Shown here: positions 1 through 9,710 of the stretch, in pieces
How the letters are laid out: every line of letters begins with the position of its first letter
How positions within the stretch are numbered: the stretch's first letter is position 1
Assembly: GCF_051014445.1 (NCBI RefSeq)
Contig: NW_027488365.1
Location: 3,782,001-3,846,000 of the forward strand
Source of the DNA: Colletes latitarsis
Taxonomy: Eukaryota > Arthropoda > Insecta > Hymenoptera > Colletidae
Direction of reading: 5' to 3'
Length of the DNA stretch: 64,000 bases
The notes under the pieces: model-generated
The model's input: the letters and a program-made list of their open reading frames with translations, nothing else
What the model was told of the DNA's origin: nothing
The model's database searches: none
Position numbers and translations under genes: made by a program

Positions 1-905
1 TAAATATTTTAGAGGATAACGCATCTTAGGTCTGGGTTAGGCCTGGGATTTGCCCTCATCAGGCTCATACATTCGCATGTCTCTCATACTTCATGGCTAG
101 ATCCTGGGCTGTTTCTGGATTGTATCACGTAGTAATGTGGTACCACGCTGAAACAGTCAATTAAACCTGGTTTCGATAAATATTTTAGACGATAACGCAT
201 GTTAGGTCTAGGTTAGGTCTGAGATTTGCTCTCATCAGGCTCATTCTTTCGCATATTTCTCATACTTGATGGCTAGATCCTGGGCTTTTCCTGGATTGCA
301 TTACGCAGTAATGTAGTACCACACTGAAACAGTCAATGAAACCTGGTTTCCATCAATGTTTTAGAGGACGACGCAAGTTAGGTCTAGGTAAGGCCTGAGA
401 TTTTCACTGATCAGACTCATACTTTCGCATTCTTCACATACTTGTTGAACGGATCCTGGGTTTTTTCTAGTTTGGATCACGCAGTAATGTGGTACCACAC
501 TGAAACATTCAATTAAACCTGGTCTTGATAAATATTTTAGAGGATAACGCAAGTTAGGTCTGGGATAGGTCTAGGATTTGCCCTCATCAGACTCATACTT
601 TCGCATTCTTAACATACTTGTTGAACGGATCCTGGGTTATTTCTGGTTTGGATCATGTAGTAATGTGGGACCACACTGAAACAGTCAATTAAACCTGGTT
701 TCGATCAATATTTTAGAGAATAATTCATGTTAGGTCTAGGTTAGGTCTGGGATTTGCTCTCATCAGGCTCATTCTTTCGCATATTTGTCATACATGTTGA
801 ACAGATCCTGGGTTTTTTCTGGTTTGGATCACGTAGTAATGTGGGACCACACTGAAACAATCAATTAAACCAGGTCTTGATAAATATTTTAGAGGATAAC
901 GCATG

Positions 906-927
906 TTAGGTCTGGGTTAGGTCTAGG
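906..927 (+). repeat. Telomere-like 11-mer pair inside a satellite monomer (representative)
   Basis: Two adjacent 11-bp units, TTAGGTCTGGG at 906-916 and TTAGGTCTAGG at 917-927, differ by one base. The same place in almost every monomer holds one or two units of this form, often with one degraded to ataggtctggg. TTAGG is the standard insect telomere repeat. Longer variants starting with TTAGG are known in some insects, and from memory this 11-mer type is among those reported in Hymenoptera. This is one example standing for the whole array. Confidence 0.75.
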
Positions 928-3900
928 ATTTGCCCTCATCAGGCTCATACTTTCGCATATTTCTCATACTTCAAGGCTAGACCCTGGGCTGCTTCTGGAT
1001 TGTATCACGTAGTAATGTGGTACCACGCTGAAACAGACGATTAAACCAGGTTTCGATCAATACTTTTGAGGATAACGCATGTTAGGTCTATGTTAGGCCT
1101 GGGATTTTCACTCATCAGACTCATACTTTCGCATTCTTCACATACTTGTTGAACGGATCCTGGGTTATTTCTGGTTTGGATCACGTAGTAATGTGGGACC
1201 ACACTGAAACAGCCAATTAAACCTGGTTTCGACCAATATTTTAGAGAATAATTCATGTTAGGACTAGGTCAGGTCTGGGATTTGCTCTCATCAGGCTCAT
1301 TCTTTCGCATATTTCTCATACTTGATGGCTAGATCCTGGGCTTTTTCTGGTTTGGATCTCGTGGTAATGTGGTACCACACTGAAACAGTCGATTAAACCT
1401 GGTTTCGATCAATATTTTAGAGGATAACGCGTGTTAAGTCTGGGATTGGTCTGGGATTTGACCTCATCAGACTCATACTTTCGCACACTTCACATATTTG
1501 TTGAACGGATCCTGGGTTTTTTCTGGTTTGGATCACGTAGTAATGTGGTACCACACTGAAACAGTCGATTAAACCTGGTTTCGATCAATATTTTAGAGGA
1601 TAACGCAAGTTAAGTCTGGGAATGGTCTGGGATTTGACCTCATCAGACTCATACTTTCGCACACTTCACATACTCGTTGAACAGATCCTGGGTTATTTTC
1701 TGGTTTGGATCACATAGTAATGTGGTACCACACGGAAACAGTCGATTAAACCAGGTTTCGATCAATATTTTTGACGATAACGCATGTTAGGTCTAGGTTA
1801 GGCCTGGGATTTGACCTCATCAGACTCATACTATCGCATTCTTCACATACTTGTTGAACGGATCCTGGGTTTTTTCTGGTTTGGATCACGTAGTAATGTG
1901 GTACCACACTGAAACAGTCGATTAAACCTGGTTTCGATCAATATTTTAGAGGATAACGCAAGCTAGGTCTGGGATAGGTCTGGGATTTGACCTCATCAGA
2001 CTCATACTTTCGCACACTTCACATACTCCTTGAACAGATCCTGGGTTATTTTCTGGATTGTATCACGTAGTAATGTGGCACCACGCTGAAGCAGTCGTTT
2101 AAACCTGGTTTCGATCAATATTTTAGAGGATAACGCAATTTAAGTCTGGGATAGGTCTGGGATTTGACCTCATCCGACTCATACTTTCGCGTTTTTCACA
2201 TACTTGTTGAACAGATCATGGGTTTTTTCTGGTTTGGATCACGTAGTAATGTGGGGCCACACTGAAACATTCACGTAAACCTGTTTTCGATCAATATTTT
2301 AGAGAATAATTCATGTTAGGTCTAGGATAGGTCTGGGATTTGCTCTCATCAGGCTCATTCTTTCGCATATTTCTCATACATGTTGAACAGATCCTGGGTT
2401 TTCTCGGGTTTGGTTCACGTAGTAATGTGGTACCACACTGAAACGTTCAATTAAACCTTTTCTTGATAAATATTTTAGAGGATAACGCATGTTAGGTTTG
2501 GGTTAGGTCTAGGATTTGCCCTCATCAGGCTCATACTGTCGCATATATCTCATACTTCATGGCTAGATCCTGGGCTGTTTCTGGATTGTATCAGGTAGTA
2601 AAGTGGTACCACACTGAAACATTCAATGAAACCTGGTCTGGATAAATATTTTAGAGGATAACGCATCTTAGGTCTGGGTTAGGTCTAAGATTTGCCCTCA
2701 TTAGTCTCACAGTTTAGCGTTTTTCACATACTTCTTGAACAGATCCTGGGCTTTCTCTGGTTTGGATCACGAAGTAGTGTGGTACCACACTGAAACAGTC
2801 CATTAAACCTGGTTTCGCTCAATATTTTAGAGGATAACGCATGTTAGGTCTAGGTTAGGTCTGGGATTTGCTCCCATCAGGCTCATTCTTTCGCATGTTT
2901 CTCATACTTGATGGCTAGATCCTGGGCTTTTTCTGGATTGCATCACGTAGTAATGAAGTACAACACTGAAACAGTCAATTAAACCTGGTTTCCATCAATA
3001 TTCTAGAGGACAACGCATGTTAGGTCTAGGTTAGGCCTGGGATTTGCCCTCATCAGGGTCATACTGTCGCAGTTTTAACATACTTGTTGAACGGATCCTG
3101 GGTTTTTTCTGGCTTGGTTCACGTAGTAATGTGGTACCACACTGAAACATTCAATTAAACCTGGTCTTGATAAATATTTTAGAGGATAACGCATGTTAGG
3201 TTTGGGTTAGGTCTAGGATTTGCCCTCATCAGGATCATACTTTCGCAATATTTCTCATACTTGATGGCTAGATCCTGGGCTGTTTCTGGATTGTATCACG
3301 TAGTAATGTGGCACCACGCTGAAACAGTCGATTAAACCTGGTTTCGATCAATATTTTAGAGGATAACGCAATTTAAGTCTGGGATAGGTCTGGGATTTGA
3401 CCTCATCAGACTCATACTTTCGCGTTTTTCACATACTTCTTGAACAGATCCTGGGTTTTTTCTGGTTTGGATCACGTAGTAATGTGGGGCCACACTGAAA
3501 CAGTCAAGTAATCCTGGTTTCGATCAATATTTTAGAGAATAATTCATGTTAGGTCTAGGTTAGGTCTGGGATTTGCCCTCATCAGGCTCATACTTTCGCA
3601 TATTTCTCATACTTCAAGGCTAGATCCTGGGCTGTTTCTGGATTGTATTACGTAGTAATGTGATACCACGCTGAAACAGTCAATTAAACCTGGTTTCGAT
3701 CAATATTTTAGGGGATAACGCAAGTTAGGTCTGGGATAGGTCTAGGATTTGCCCTCATCAGGCTCTTACTTTCGCATATTTCTCATACTTCATGGCTAGA
3801 TCCTGTGCTATTTCTGGATTGGATCACGTAGTAAAGTGGTACCACACTGAAACATTCAATGAAACCTGGTCTAGGATAAATATTTTAGAGGTTAACGCAT

Positions 3901-4251
3901 CTTAGGTCAGGGTTAGGTCTAAGATTTGCCCTCATCAGGCTCACAGTTTAGCGTTTTTCACATACTTGTTGTACAGATCCTGGGATTTTTCTGGTTTGGA
4001 TCACGAAGTAGTGTGGTACCACACTGAAACAGTCCATTAAACCTGGTTTCGCTCAATATTTTAGAGGATAACGCATGTAAGGTCTAGGTTAGGTCTGGGA
4101 TTTGCTCTCACCAGGCTCATTCTTCCGCATATTTCTCATACTTGATGGCTAGATCCTGGGCTTTTTCTGGTTTGGATCACGTAGTAATGTGGGACCACAC
4201 TGAAACAGTCAATTAAACCTGGTTTCGATCAATATTTTAGAGGATAACGCA

Positions 4252-4266
4252 AGTTAGGTCTGGGAT
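4252..4266 (+). repeat. Left target-site duplication of element 1
   Basis: AGTTAGGTCTGGGAT lies immediately before the GC-rich element and recurs right after its poly(A) tail at 10258-10272. Fourteen bases are unambiguous; one or two further A are shared with the poly(A) tract. The duplicated bases are the telomere-like 11-mer of the host monomer. R1 itself makes a 14-bp duplication in 28S rDNA, so the length fits the clade. Confidence 0.93.
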
Positions 4267-4650
4267 TCCCTCAGGGGCTGCCAGCCTTTCAGCTGCAGTA
4301 CGGGCTTAACGAACCCGGGGTACCCGAGTCATACACACACCGTAAGCCTCCTGTTGGTCGTCACAACGACCCATTCACAATTCCCTATTGGTTTTGTGAA
4401 TGGTACGTGACGGCAGGAGGAACGGGGGTCTTGGCTTAACCGCCTGGGCCACGAGTATGGCGACTCTATAAAATCGCCCTCCAATCCTAAGCTATGGTGC
4501 GCGGCGATGGGATGCATGGTTGGGGGAGAAGGCCCAATCCCAAGCGACCACCTCCGGGGAACCTGCCGAACCCCCGGAGTATTAGGCTTACCCGGGTAAG
4601 GCGGCTCTGCCCGGGTGGACCTTTATTTCCGACCATCTCGTGGGATTCTT
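4267..4650 (+). promoter_or_regulatory. 5' UTR of element 1, structured, with upstream ATGs
   Basis: The leader is rich in inverted repeats. GGTCGT/ACGACC at 4356-4371 and CCATTCACAA/TTGTGAATGG at 4371-4403 lie inside an outer CCTCCTG/CAGGAGG pair (4347-4353 with 4414-4420). CTCCGGGG/CCCCGGAG spans 4552-4579, and CTTACCCGGGTAAG at 4587-4600 is a perfect palindrome. At least six ATGs precede ORF1 (4400, 4457, 4494, 4507, 4512, 4516); the first opens a 23-codon frame ending at 4471, and the frame from 4507 stops at 4597-4599. Plain scanning to ORF1 would therefore be inefficient. Some LINE leaders contain HDV-like ribozymes; I could not confirm such a fold here. Confidence 0.7.
4467..4473 (+). 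promoter_or_regulatory. TATA-like box in the 5' UTR (weak)
   Basis: TATAAAA stands alone in a GC-rich leader, about 200 bp after the element's 5' end. A TATA box here would start transcripts inside the element and lose its first 200 bp, so a promoter role for full-length RNA is unlikely. It is recorded only as a motif. Confidence 0.2.
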
Positions 4651-6528
4651 ATGGACTCAGAAAATAAAATGGGGATGGGGCGGGTTTTGTCGGTTGGGGA
4701 GGACGGAGACGGGGTTGGGGTTAGGGTGGCGGCGCTCGCGCCCCACTCAGCGCCAGGTCCGGCTTCGTGGAGGGTGGAGGAGGACGACGAGACGGCGTCG
4801 GTCTCGTCCTTCTCCTCCAGCACGAGCCACATAGGCTCTAAGAGGAAGAGGACGGGGCAGGCCGTCGTCGAGGTGGGCGGGGCGATGAGCCCGTCGGTGA
4901 GGCTGAGTTGCCTCAGGGACGAGGTGACCGAGGAGATATCGGAGAGGATCTCCTCGTCCCTGAGGCGGGTGGAGAAAGTCGCCGCTGCCTGCGCCTTTAA
5001 GGGGCAGAAAAGCGGTGGCGCGGAGGCCCTGAAGGCCGCGGCGGCGGAAATGAGGGAGGCGGCGCGGGAGCTCAGAGGGCGGAACGCCCGTCTGCAGCTC
5101 CTGTTGGAGGAGGAGCGACAGGGGAGGAGGAGGGCAGAGGCGCTGTGGAACAGCGCGGCTCTCCCTCCCATCCTCCCTCCTCCTCCACCGCCGCGTCCCT
5201 CGGCGGAGGTAAATAAGGGGAGTGCGGCGGCAGTGGTGCGGGGCACCGCGGGCCCCTCCACCCGCACTCCGCCCGTGAAGAAGTCCCCGTCCTCCTCAGA
5301 AGACGATCTTCTGAGGAGGATTGGGGACATGATTGATGGCAAGCTGGCCGCCTTCCGGGAGGAGCTCCTCGCCGGAAGAGCGGTCAGCAGGAAGGCGGTG
5401 CCTCCCCGACCTGTTCCGGTACAGTCGGGGAAGGCAAAGAAGGGCGGAGTGAAGGCTCCGCCCAGCGTTGCGGCACCAGGGCCCCGGGTCGCGACCCCCA
5501 AGGGGGGTAGTGTACCCGTGGTCGCGGTGGTCGCGTCCTCCACGGCACCCTCCCAAGGGGGGGTGGCGTGGAGTGAGGTGGTGGGGCGGAAGGCGAAGCG
5601 GGCGGCGAGGAAGGCCTTGCAACCGCAGCCTCCGCCTCCGCCGCCGGCGGCCAAGGTAAAGGCCGCGAAGGTCGGGAAGGCACTACCAGGTCGTCCCCCA
5701 AAAACGGCAGCGGTGACGCTGACCGTTGCGCAGGGGGGCGACCTGACCCTCGCGGAGGCGATGCGGCTCGCCAGGGAGAATATCTCCCTGGAAGAGCTGG
5801 GCATCGCCTCCGTGAGGGCGAAGAGGGCCGTGACCGGGGGTCTCTTGCTGGAGATCCCCGGTGCAGAAGGCGGCGCGAAGGCGGATCTTCTCGCCCAGAG
5901 GCTCCGGGAGCAGCTGGGCGAGCGAGGTGTCCGGGTCGCCCGGCCCACGAAGCGCACGGAGATGCGCGTTTGTGGGCTGGACGACTCGGTCAGCGCACAG
6001 GATGTGTCCCGTGCCCTTGCGAGGGCGGGGGACTGTCCTGTGGAGGACCTGCGGATCGGAGAGATCCGCAGGTCGCCCTCCGGCCTCGGGTCGGTGTGGG
6101 CCCGGTGCCCCCTCTCCGCCGCCCGTAAGGTGGCGGAATCCGGGAGGGTGTTGGTGGGGTGGGTTTCGGCGCGAGTGGAAATCCTCGCGCCGCGCCCGCT
6201 CCAGTGTCACCGCTGCCTCGAATTGGGGCACGTGAGGCAGTGGTGCACCTCGCCGGTGGACCGCAGCGGTCAGTGTTACCGCTGCGGTGCCAAAGAGCAC
6301 CGTGCGAGCCAGTGCTCGGCGGCCCCCCACTGCCCGCTGTGTGCGGACATGGGGAGGCCAGCCGATCACAGGGTGGGGAGCAAGAAGTGCTCCCCCCCCT
6401 CCCGGAAGGAGAGGAAGAGGCGGGCTGCACCGGCTCCGGTGCCGAGGGCGGTGGCATCGTCCTCCATGGTGGTGGACGGTGCTACGGGGACGGACGGCCG
6501 GGAGGAGGCTGGCGCGGCCATTAATTAA
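4651..6528 (+). CDS. ORF1, gag-like nucleocapsid protein of R1-clade LINE (625 aa)
   Basis: Predicted RNA-binding protein that packages element RNA and, in SART1 and TRAS1, helps bring the RNP to the telomere. From the N-terminus it shows an acidic and Ser-rich stretch, a basic SKRKRT patch near residue 65 (possible nuclear signal), an Ala/Glu/Arg-rich likely coiled coil at about 88-165, a polyproline run near 172-181, a low-complexity Ala/Pro/Lys linker, and a conserved C-terminal third. That third ends in three zinc knuckles: C519-x2-C522-x4-H527-x4-C532, C542-x2-C545-x4-H550-x4-C555 and C561-x2-C564-x8-H573-x6-C580. The first in-frame ATG is at 4651; a second ATG at 4669 has a better context (A at -3, G at +4) and could be the real start. 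A frame extended upstream to 4615 would need GTG. The stop is shared with ORF2. Confidence 0.9.
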   Translation: MDSENKMGMGRVLSVGEDGDGVGVRVAALAPHSAPGPASWRVEEDDETASVSSFSSSTSHIGSKRKRTGQAVVEVGGAMSPSVRLSCLRDEVTEEISERISSSLRRVEKVAAACAFKGQKSGGAEALKAAAAEMREAARELRGRNARLQLLLEEERQGRRRAEALWNSAALPPILPPPPPPRPSAEVNKGSAAAVVRGTAGPSTRTPPVKKSPSSSEDDLLRRIGDMIDGKLAAFREELLAGRAVSRKAVPPRPVPVQSGKAKKGGVKAPPSVAAPGPRVATPKGGSVPVVAVVASSTAPSQGGVAWSEVVGRKAKRAARKALQPQPPPPPPAAKVKAAKVGKALPGRPPKTAAVTLTVAQGGDLTLAEAMRLARENISLEELGIASVRAKRAVTGGLLLEIPGAEGGAKADLLAQRLREQLGERGVRVARPTKRTEMRVCGLDDSVSAQDVSRALARAGDCPVEDLRIGEIRRSPSGLGSVWARCPLSAARKVAESGRVLVGWVSARVEILAPRPLQCHRCLELGHVRQWCTSPVDRSGQCYRCGAKEHRASQCSAAPHCPLCADMGRPADHRVGSKKCSPPSRKERKRRAAPAPVPRAVASSSMVVDGATGTDGREEAGAAIN

Positions 6529-6530
6529 TG
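6526..6530 (+). promoter_or_regulatory. TAATG stop-start junction coupling ORF1 and ORF2
   Basis: The ORF1 stop TAA (6526-6528) and the ORF2 start ATG (6528-6530) share one A. The junction lies in the 12-bp perfect palindrome CATTAATTAATG (6519-6530), an AT island in GC-rich coding sequence. In the silkworm element SART1 the same UAAUG arrangement has been shown to drive ORF2 translation by termination-reinitiation. All three element copies in the window keep it (minus-strand equivalents end at 40062 and 58193). Confidence 0.85.
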
Positions 6531-9500
6531 CCGCCCCGCCTCCTCCTCCAGGCCAACCTCAACCACTGCCGCGCGGCACAGGACTTGATGTCCCAAGTCC
6601 TCGCGGAGTGGGGGGTTGGCCTGGCGGTCGCCGCCGAGCCGTACCGCGTCCCTGATCACCCTCATTGGGTGGGCGACGCGGACGGCTTGGTGGCGACGGT
6701 ATGGGGAGGGGGCGACGGGTCCCCACCGTTCTCCTTGTTGGAGCGCGGTCGGGGATTCGTCGCCGTGGACTGGGGGGGTGTCGCTGTGGTGGGGTGCTAC
6801 ATTTCGCCCCGTAGCGGTCACGCTGCGTTCGAGCTGTACTTGGCCGAGGTCGCGGCATGCGTGCAGCGCTACGCGGCCCGGCCGGTGCTGGTCCTGGGGG
6901 ATTTTAATGCCAAGTCGGTGGCTTGGGGATCCCCCAGGACCTCCGTTCGCGGCGGGATCCTGGGCGATTGGGCGGCGGGGCTCGACCTCCGGGTATTGAA
7001 CCGGGGGTCGGAGCACACATGCGTGCGGCGATATGGGGGGTCCATCGTGGATGTTGGATTCGCGACCCCCAACGCCGTGCGCATGGTGTCGGGTTGGCAC
7101 GTGGTCGCGGGGGCAGAGACACTCTCCGATCACCGGTACATCCGGATGGAGGTCTCTGCCGCCGCGAGTGCATCCCGACACGGCCGCCTGCGTGGCACCC
7201 CACCACGCCGCTGGGCGCTTCGGCGCCTGGACAAGGACGCCCTGATGGCAGCTGCCCTCGCTGCAACTTGGCCGCAGGGAGCGGCCGAGTTGCCGAGCAT
7301 AGAGGAGGAGGTCGCCCGGCTCGGAGCATTGGTCGCGGGTATTTGCGACGCGGCGATGCCTCGGGTCGGGCGGGCTTCTCCTCGCCGGGCGGTGTACTGG
7401 TGGTCGGACGCGATCGCGGAGTTGCGAGTCGCGACTGTCCGCGCCCGACGCCAGTACACCCGCGCGCGCCGTCGTCAACGTACAGGCGACGGCGTGGCGC
7501 GAGCGAGGGCAGCTGATGACCTGTATGGAGCATACCGCGTGGCGCGGGTTGCTCTGCAGGTCGCCATCAAACGGGCCAAGACCCAGGCATGGAAGGAGCT
7601 CCTCCAGACCCTTGATGACGATCCATGGGGGCGCCCATATAAGGTGGTGCTGAATAAGCTCCGCCCGTGGGCGCCCCCCGTCACCGAGGGTCTTGACCCC
7701 CGGCTGCTGGAGGACGTGGTCAATACACTCTTCCCAATTGGGGAGAGGGGACCGCGTCCTCCGGCGGCGGCGGCTGTCCCAGTGGAGTGGACGGCCGAGC
7801 TGGGGGTCACGCAGGAGGAGCTGGCAGCGGCCATCAGACGGCTCGGGGTTCGTAACACGGCCCCGGGTCCGGATGGTGTGCCCGGCCGGGTTTGGGTCTT
7901 GACCCAGGGCGTCCTTGGGGCCGACCTTAGGCGGTTGTTCGACCGCTGCCTGAGGGACGGGCGATTCCCCCCCAGTTGGAAGGTGGCGAGGATGGTCCTC
8001 CTCCGGAAGGAGGGTCGGCCCGCGGAGTCTCCCTCCGCATACCGGCCCATTTGTCTCCTCGACGAGGTGGGCAAGCTCTTCGAGCGTGTGATTGCTGCCC
8101 GCCTCGTCGAGCACCTGTCGCGGGGTGATCCCGGTCTGGCCGACTGCCAGTTCGGTTTCCGGGGGGGCCGATCGACTATCGACGCGATAGGTCGTGTGAG
8201 GGCCCTCTCGGAGGCGGCCGTCTCCCGGGGAGGGGTGGCATTGGCAATATCCTTGGATATTGCCAATGCCTTTAACACCCTCCCCTGGGAAGAGATAAGG
8301 AGGGGGCTCGAATATCATCGAGTCCCCCCTTGTCTCAGGGCGGTCGTCGGGGATTATCTCCGCGGCAGGTGGATCGAGTATCCGGGCCGGGATGGTGATA
8401 TGCGGAGGGAGGTGTACTGCGGTGTTCCGCAGGGGTCGGTCCTCGGGCCACTCCTGTGGAACATCGCGTACGACTCGGTGTTGCGGGCCGGCCTCCCCGA
8501 CGGCGTCAGCACGGTGTGTTATGCGGATGACACACTGGTGCTGGCCGTCGGGGCGCACTGGGGGAGGGCCATGCGTCGCGCGGAGGAGGGGTCGCAACGC
8601 GTCGTCGACCGGATCAGGGGGATGGGGATGACGGTGGCGGTCCATAAGACCGAGGTGATTGCGTTTCATTCACCTCGGCAGGATCCGCCACCCCCTCTGA
8701 TTCGGGTGGGTGGGGCTGACATCGAGGTGAAGCCCCAGATCAGGTATCTGGGGCTGATCCTCGATAGCCACTGGCGTTTCGAGAAGCATTTCCGCTGCCT
8801 GGTCCCCCGGTTGGAAAGGATGGTTGCGGCTCTGGGCCGGATCCTGCCCAACCTGGGGGGCCCGGCGGGCCGAGTTCGTCGCCTCTATGTGGCAATGGTC
8901 CAGTCGGTGGCCCTATACGGGGCCCCCGTCTGGGCGGACGACCTGGCTGCCTCCCGGCGCAGCATGACTATGCTGCGTCGGGTGCAGAGGCGCATGGCGC
9001 TCAGGGTCGTCCGCGGGTATCGGACCATGTCACATGAGGCGGCGACGGTTCTAGCGGGGATGCCGCCCATGGACCTGCTCGCGCGGTCGCACGCGGTGAT
9101 GTACCGGCACCGCGTCGACCGTCGCGCGGGGGTGGGGGCGGTCCCGGGCGGGCAGGAACCTGCTTGGGGCGATTTGAAGCGCCAGGCCCGGCAGTCCGTG
9201 TTGCTCGCGTGGCAGGAGCGGCTGGCTCTGCCAACCGCGGGGCACCGGACTGTCGGGGCTGTTCGGCCGCTCCTGAAGGAGTGGCTGGACAGAGGCCATG
9301 GCAGCCTCACCTACCGGCTGGCACAGGTATTTTCCGGGCATGGCAGCTTCGGAAGATACCTGTGCCGGATAGGGAAGGAGCCGACGGCGCGTTGCTGCCA
9401 CTGCGACGCTGAGCAGGACACGGCGGATCATACCCTGGAGGTATGCCCCGCGTGGGAGGGGGAGCGCCGTGTCCTGGTCGGCGTCGTCGGGCGGGATGTC

Positions 9501-9710
9501 TCGCTGCCGGGCGTGGTGCGCGCCATGCTCGGCAGCGAGGAGAAGTGGAGGGCCGTGGCCTCCTTCTGCGAGAACGTAATGTTGCAGAAGGAGGCCGCGG
9601 GGAGGGAGCGCGAGCTTCAGCGGCGCGCTGAGGCTCGCGCTCGTGCGGTGGCCCGAGATCGTCGCCCGGTCGCGAGGCGTCGCGGGCGGCCGCCTCGGCG
9701 TGGCGGATGA
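6528..9710 (+). CDS. ORF2, APE endonuclease-reverse transcriptase of R1-clade LINE (1060 aa)
   Basis: Replication enzyme that nicks target DNA and reverse-transcribes element RNA from the nick. Residues 1 to about 215 form an APE-type endonuclease with N10 in QANLNH, E37 in AAEPY, Y91, G124-D125-F126-N127 and the catalytic S200-D201-H202. The reverse transcriptase occupies about 440-750: YRPICLLDEVGKLFE, FRGGRST, motif A with D577 (SLDIANAF), GVPQGS from 632, YADD at 665-668 and the later IRYLGLILD. A C-terminal zinc motif reads C956-x2-C959-x8-H968-x4-C973, usual for R1-clade ORF2. No RNase H domain is evident. There are no internal stops, and length is typical. The ATG overlaps the ORF1 stop. 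Elements 2 and 3 differ by eleven substitutions and lack one Arg near the C-terminus. Confidence 0.97.
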   Translation: MPPRLLLQANLNHCRAAQDLMSQVLAEWGVGLAVAAEPYRVPDHPHWVGDADGLVATVWGGGDGSPPFSLLERGRGFVAVDWGGVAVVGCYISPRSGHAAFELYLAEVAACVQRYAARPVLVLGDFNAKSVAWGSPRTSVRGGILGDWAAGLDLRVLNRGSEHTCVRRYGGSIVDVGFATPNAVRMVSGWHVVAGAETLSDHRYIRMEVSAAASASRHGRLRGTPPRRWALRRLDKDALMAAALAATWPQGAAELPSIEEEVARLGALVAGICDAAMPRVGRASPRRAVYWWSDAIAELRVATVRARRQYTRARRRQRTGDGVARARAADDLYGAYRVARVALQVAIKRAKTQAWKELLQTLDDDPWGRPYKVVLNKLRPWAPPVTEGLDPRLLEDVVNTLFPIGERGPRPPAAAAVPVEWTAELGVTQEELAAAIRRLGVRNTAPGPDGVPGRVWVLTQGVLGADLRRLFDRCLRDGRFPPSWKVARMVLLRKEGRPAESPSAYRPICLLDEVGKLFERVIAARLVEHLSRGDPGLADCQFGFRGGRSTIDAIGRVRALSEAAVSRGGVALAISLDIANAFNTLPWEEIRRGLEYHRVPPCLRAVVGDYLRGRWIEYPGRDGDMRREVYCGVPQGSVLGPLLWNIAYDSVLRAGLPDGVSTVCYADDTLVLAVGAHWGRAMRRAEEGSQRVVDRIRGMGMTVAVHKTEVIAFHSPRQDPPPPLIRVGGADIEVKPQIRYLGLILDSHWRFEKHFRCLVPRLERMVAALGRILPNLGGPAGRVRRLYVAMVQSVALYGAPVWADDLAASRRSMTMLRRVQRRMALRVVRGYRTMSHEAATVLAGMPPMDLLARSHAVMYRHRVDRRAGVGAVPGGQEPAWGDLKRQARQSVLLAWQERLALPTAGHRTVGAVRPLLKEWLDRGHGSLTYRLAQVFSGHGSFGRYLCRIGKEPTARCCHCDAEQDTADHTLEVCPAWEGERRVLVGVVGRDVSLPGVVRAMLGSEEKWRAVASFCENVMLQKEAAGRERELQRRAEARARAVARDRRPVARRRGRPPRRGG
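8237..8270 (+). other. Perfect 16-bp inverted repeat within the RT motif A codons
   Basis: GGCATTGGCAATATCC and its exact reverse complement GGATATTGCCAATGCC are separated by only TT. The hairpin covers the codon of D577, a catalytic aspartate. It is also perfect in element 2 (near 38321-38354) and element 3 (near 56452-56485). It may be chance within a constrained, codon-biased region, or an RNA structure. Confidence 0.8.

Larger units (their letters stand above)
1..4266. repeat. 176-bp satellite array, block A (about 24 monomers)
   Basis: Continuous head-to-tail tandem repeat with no supportable gene. The monomer is 176 bp and can be read from gataacgcatgttaggtc to caatattttagag. Fixed landmarks in each monomer are a telomere-like TTAGGTCTGGG/TTAGGTCTAGG segment, the phrase ctcatcaggctcatactttcgc, a variable region, gatcctggg, tcacgtagtaatg, the palindrome GTGGTACCAC and gaaacagtcaattaaacctgg. 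Monomers fall into recurring types by the region after tcgc: gcatatttctcatacttgatgg, gcattcttcacatacttgttg, gcgtttttcacatac, gcacacttcacatactcg and gcagttttaacatac. Positions 2290-3585 are closely similar to 33301-34596 at a constant offset of 31,011 bp. Confidence 0.97.

Noticed and set aside
361..552. Recurrent minus-strand open frames of about 63-89 codons across the satellite
   Set aside because: They repeat with the monomer, each simply spans a stop-free stretch of the 176-bp repeat, and 176 is not a multiple of 3, so frames shift from monomer to monomer. There is no start context, domain or codon signature.
1..4266. CRISPR-like array (regular repeats)
   Set aside because: The whole 176-bp unit is repeated with no unique spacers of constant size between short repeats, and the context is a eukaryotic satellite.
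4267..4400. HDV-like ribozyme at the 5' end of element 1
   Set aside because: Such ribozymes occur in some LINEs and the region is structured, but I could not fit the nested double pseudoknot by eye. A covariance-model search would decide it.
4623..5957. 444-codon antisense frame opposite ORF1
   Set aside because: Shadow of the GC-rich ORF1; low-complexity translation and no independent support.
6525..8669. 714-codon antisense open frame opposite ORF2 (also at 37921-40065 and 56052-58196)
   Set aside because: It lies exactly opposite the endonuclease-RT coding frame. High GC and codon bias make stops rare on the other strand. The translation is Arg/Pro/His-rich with no recognisable domain.
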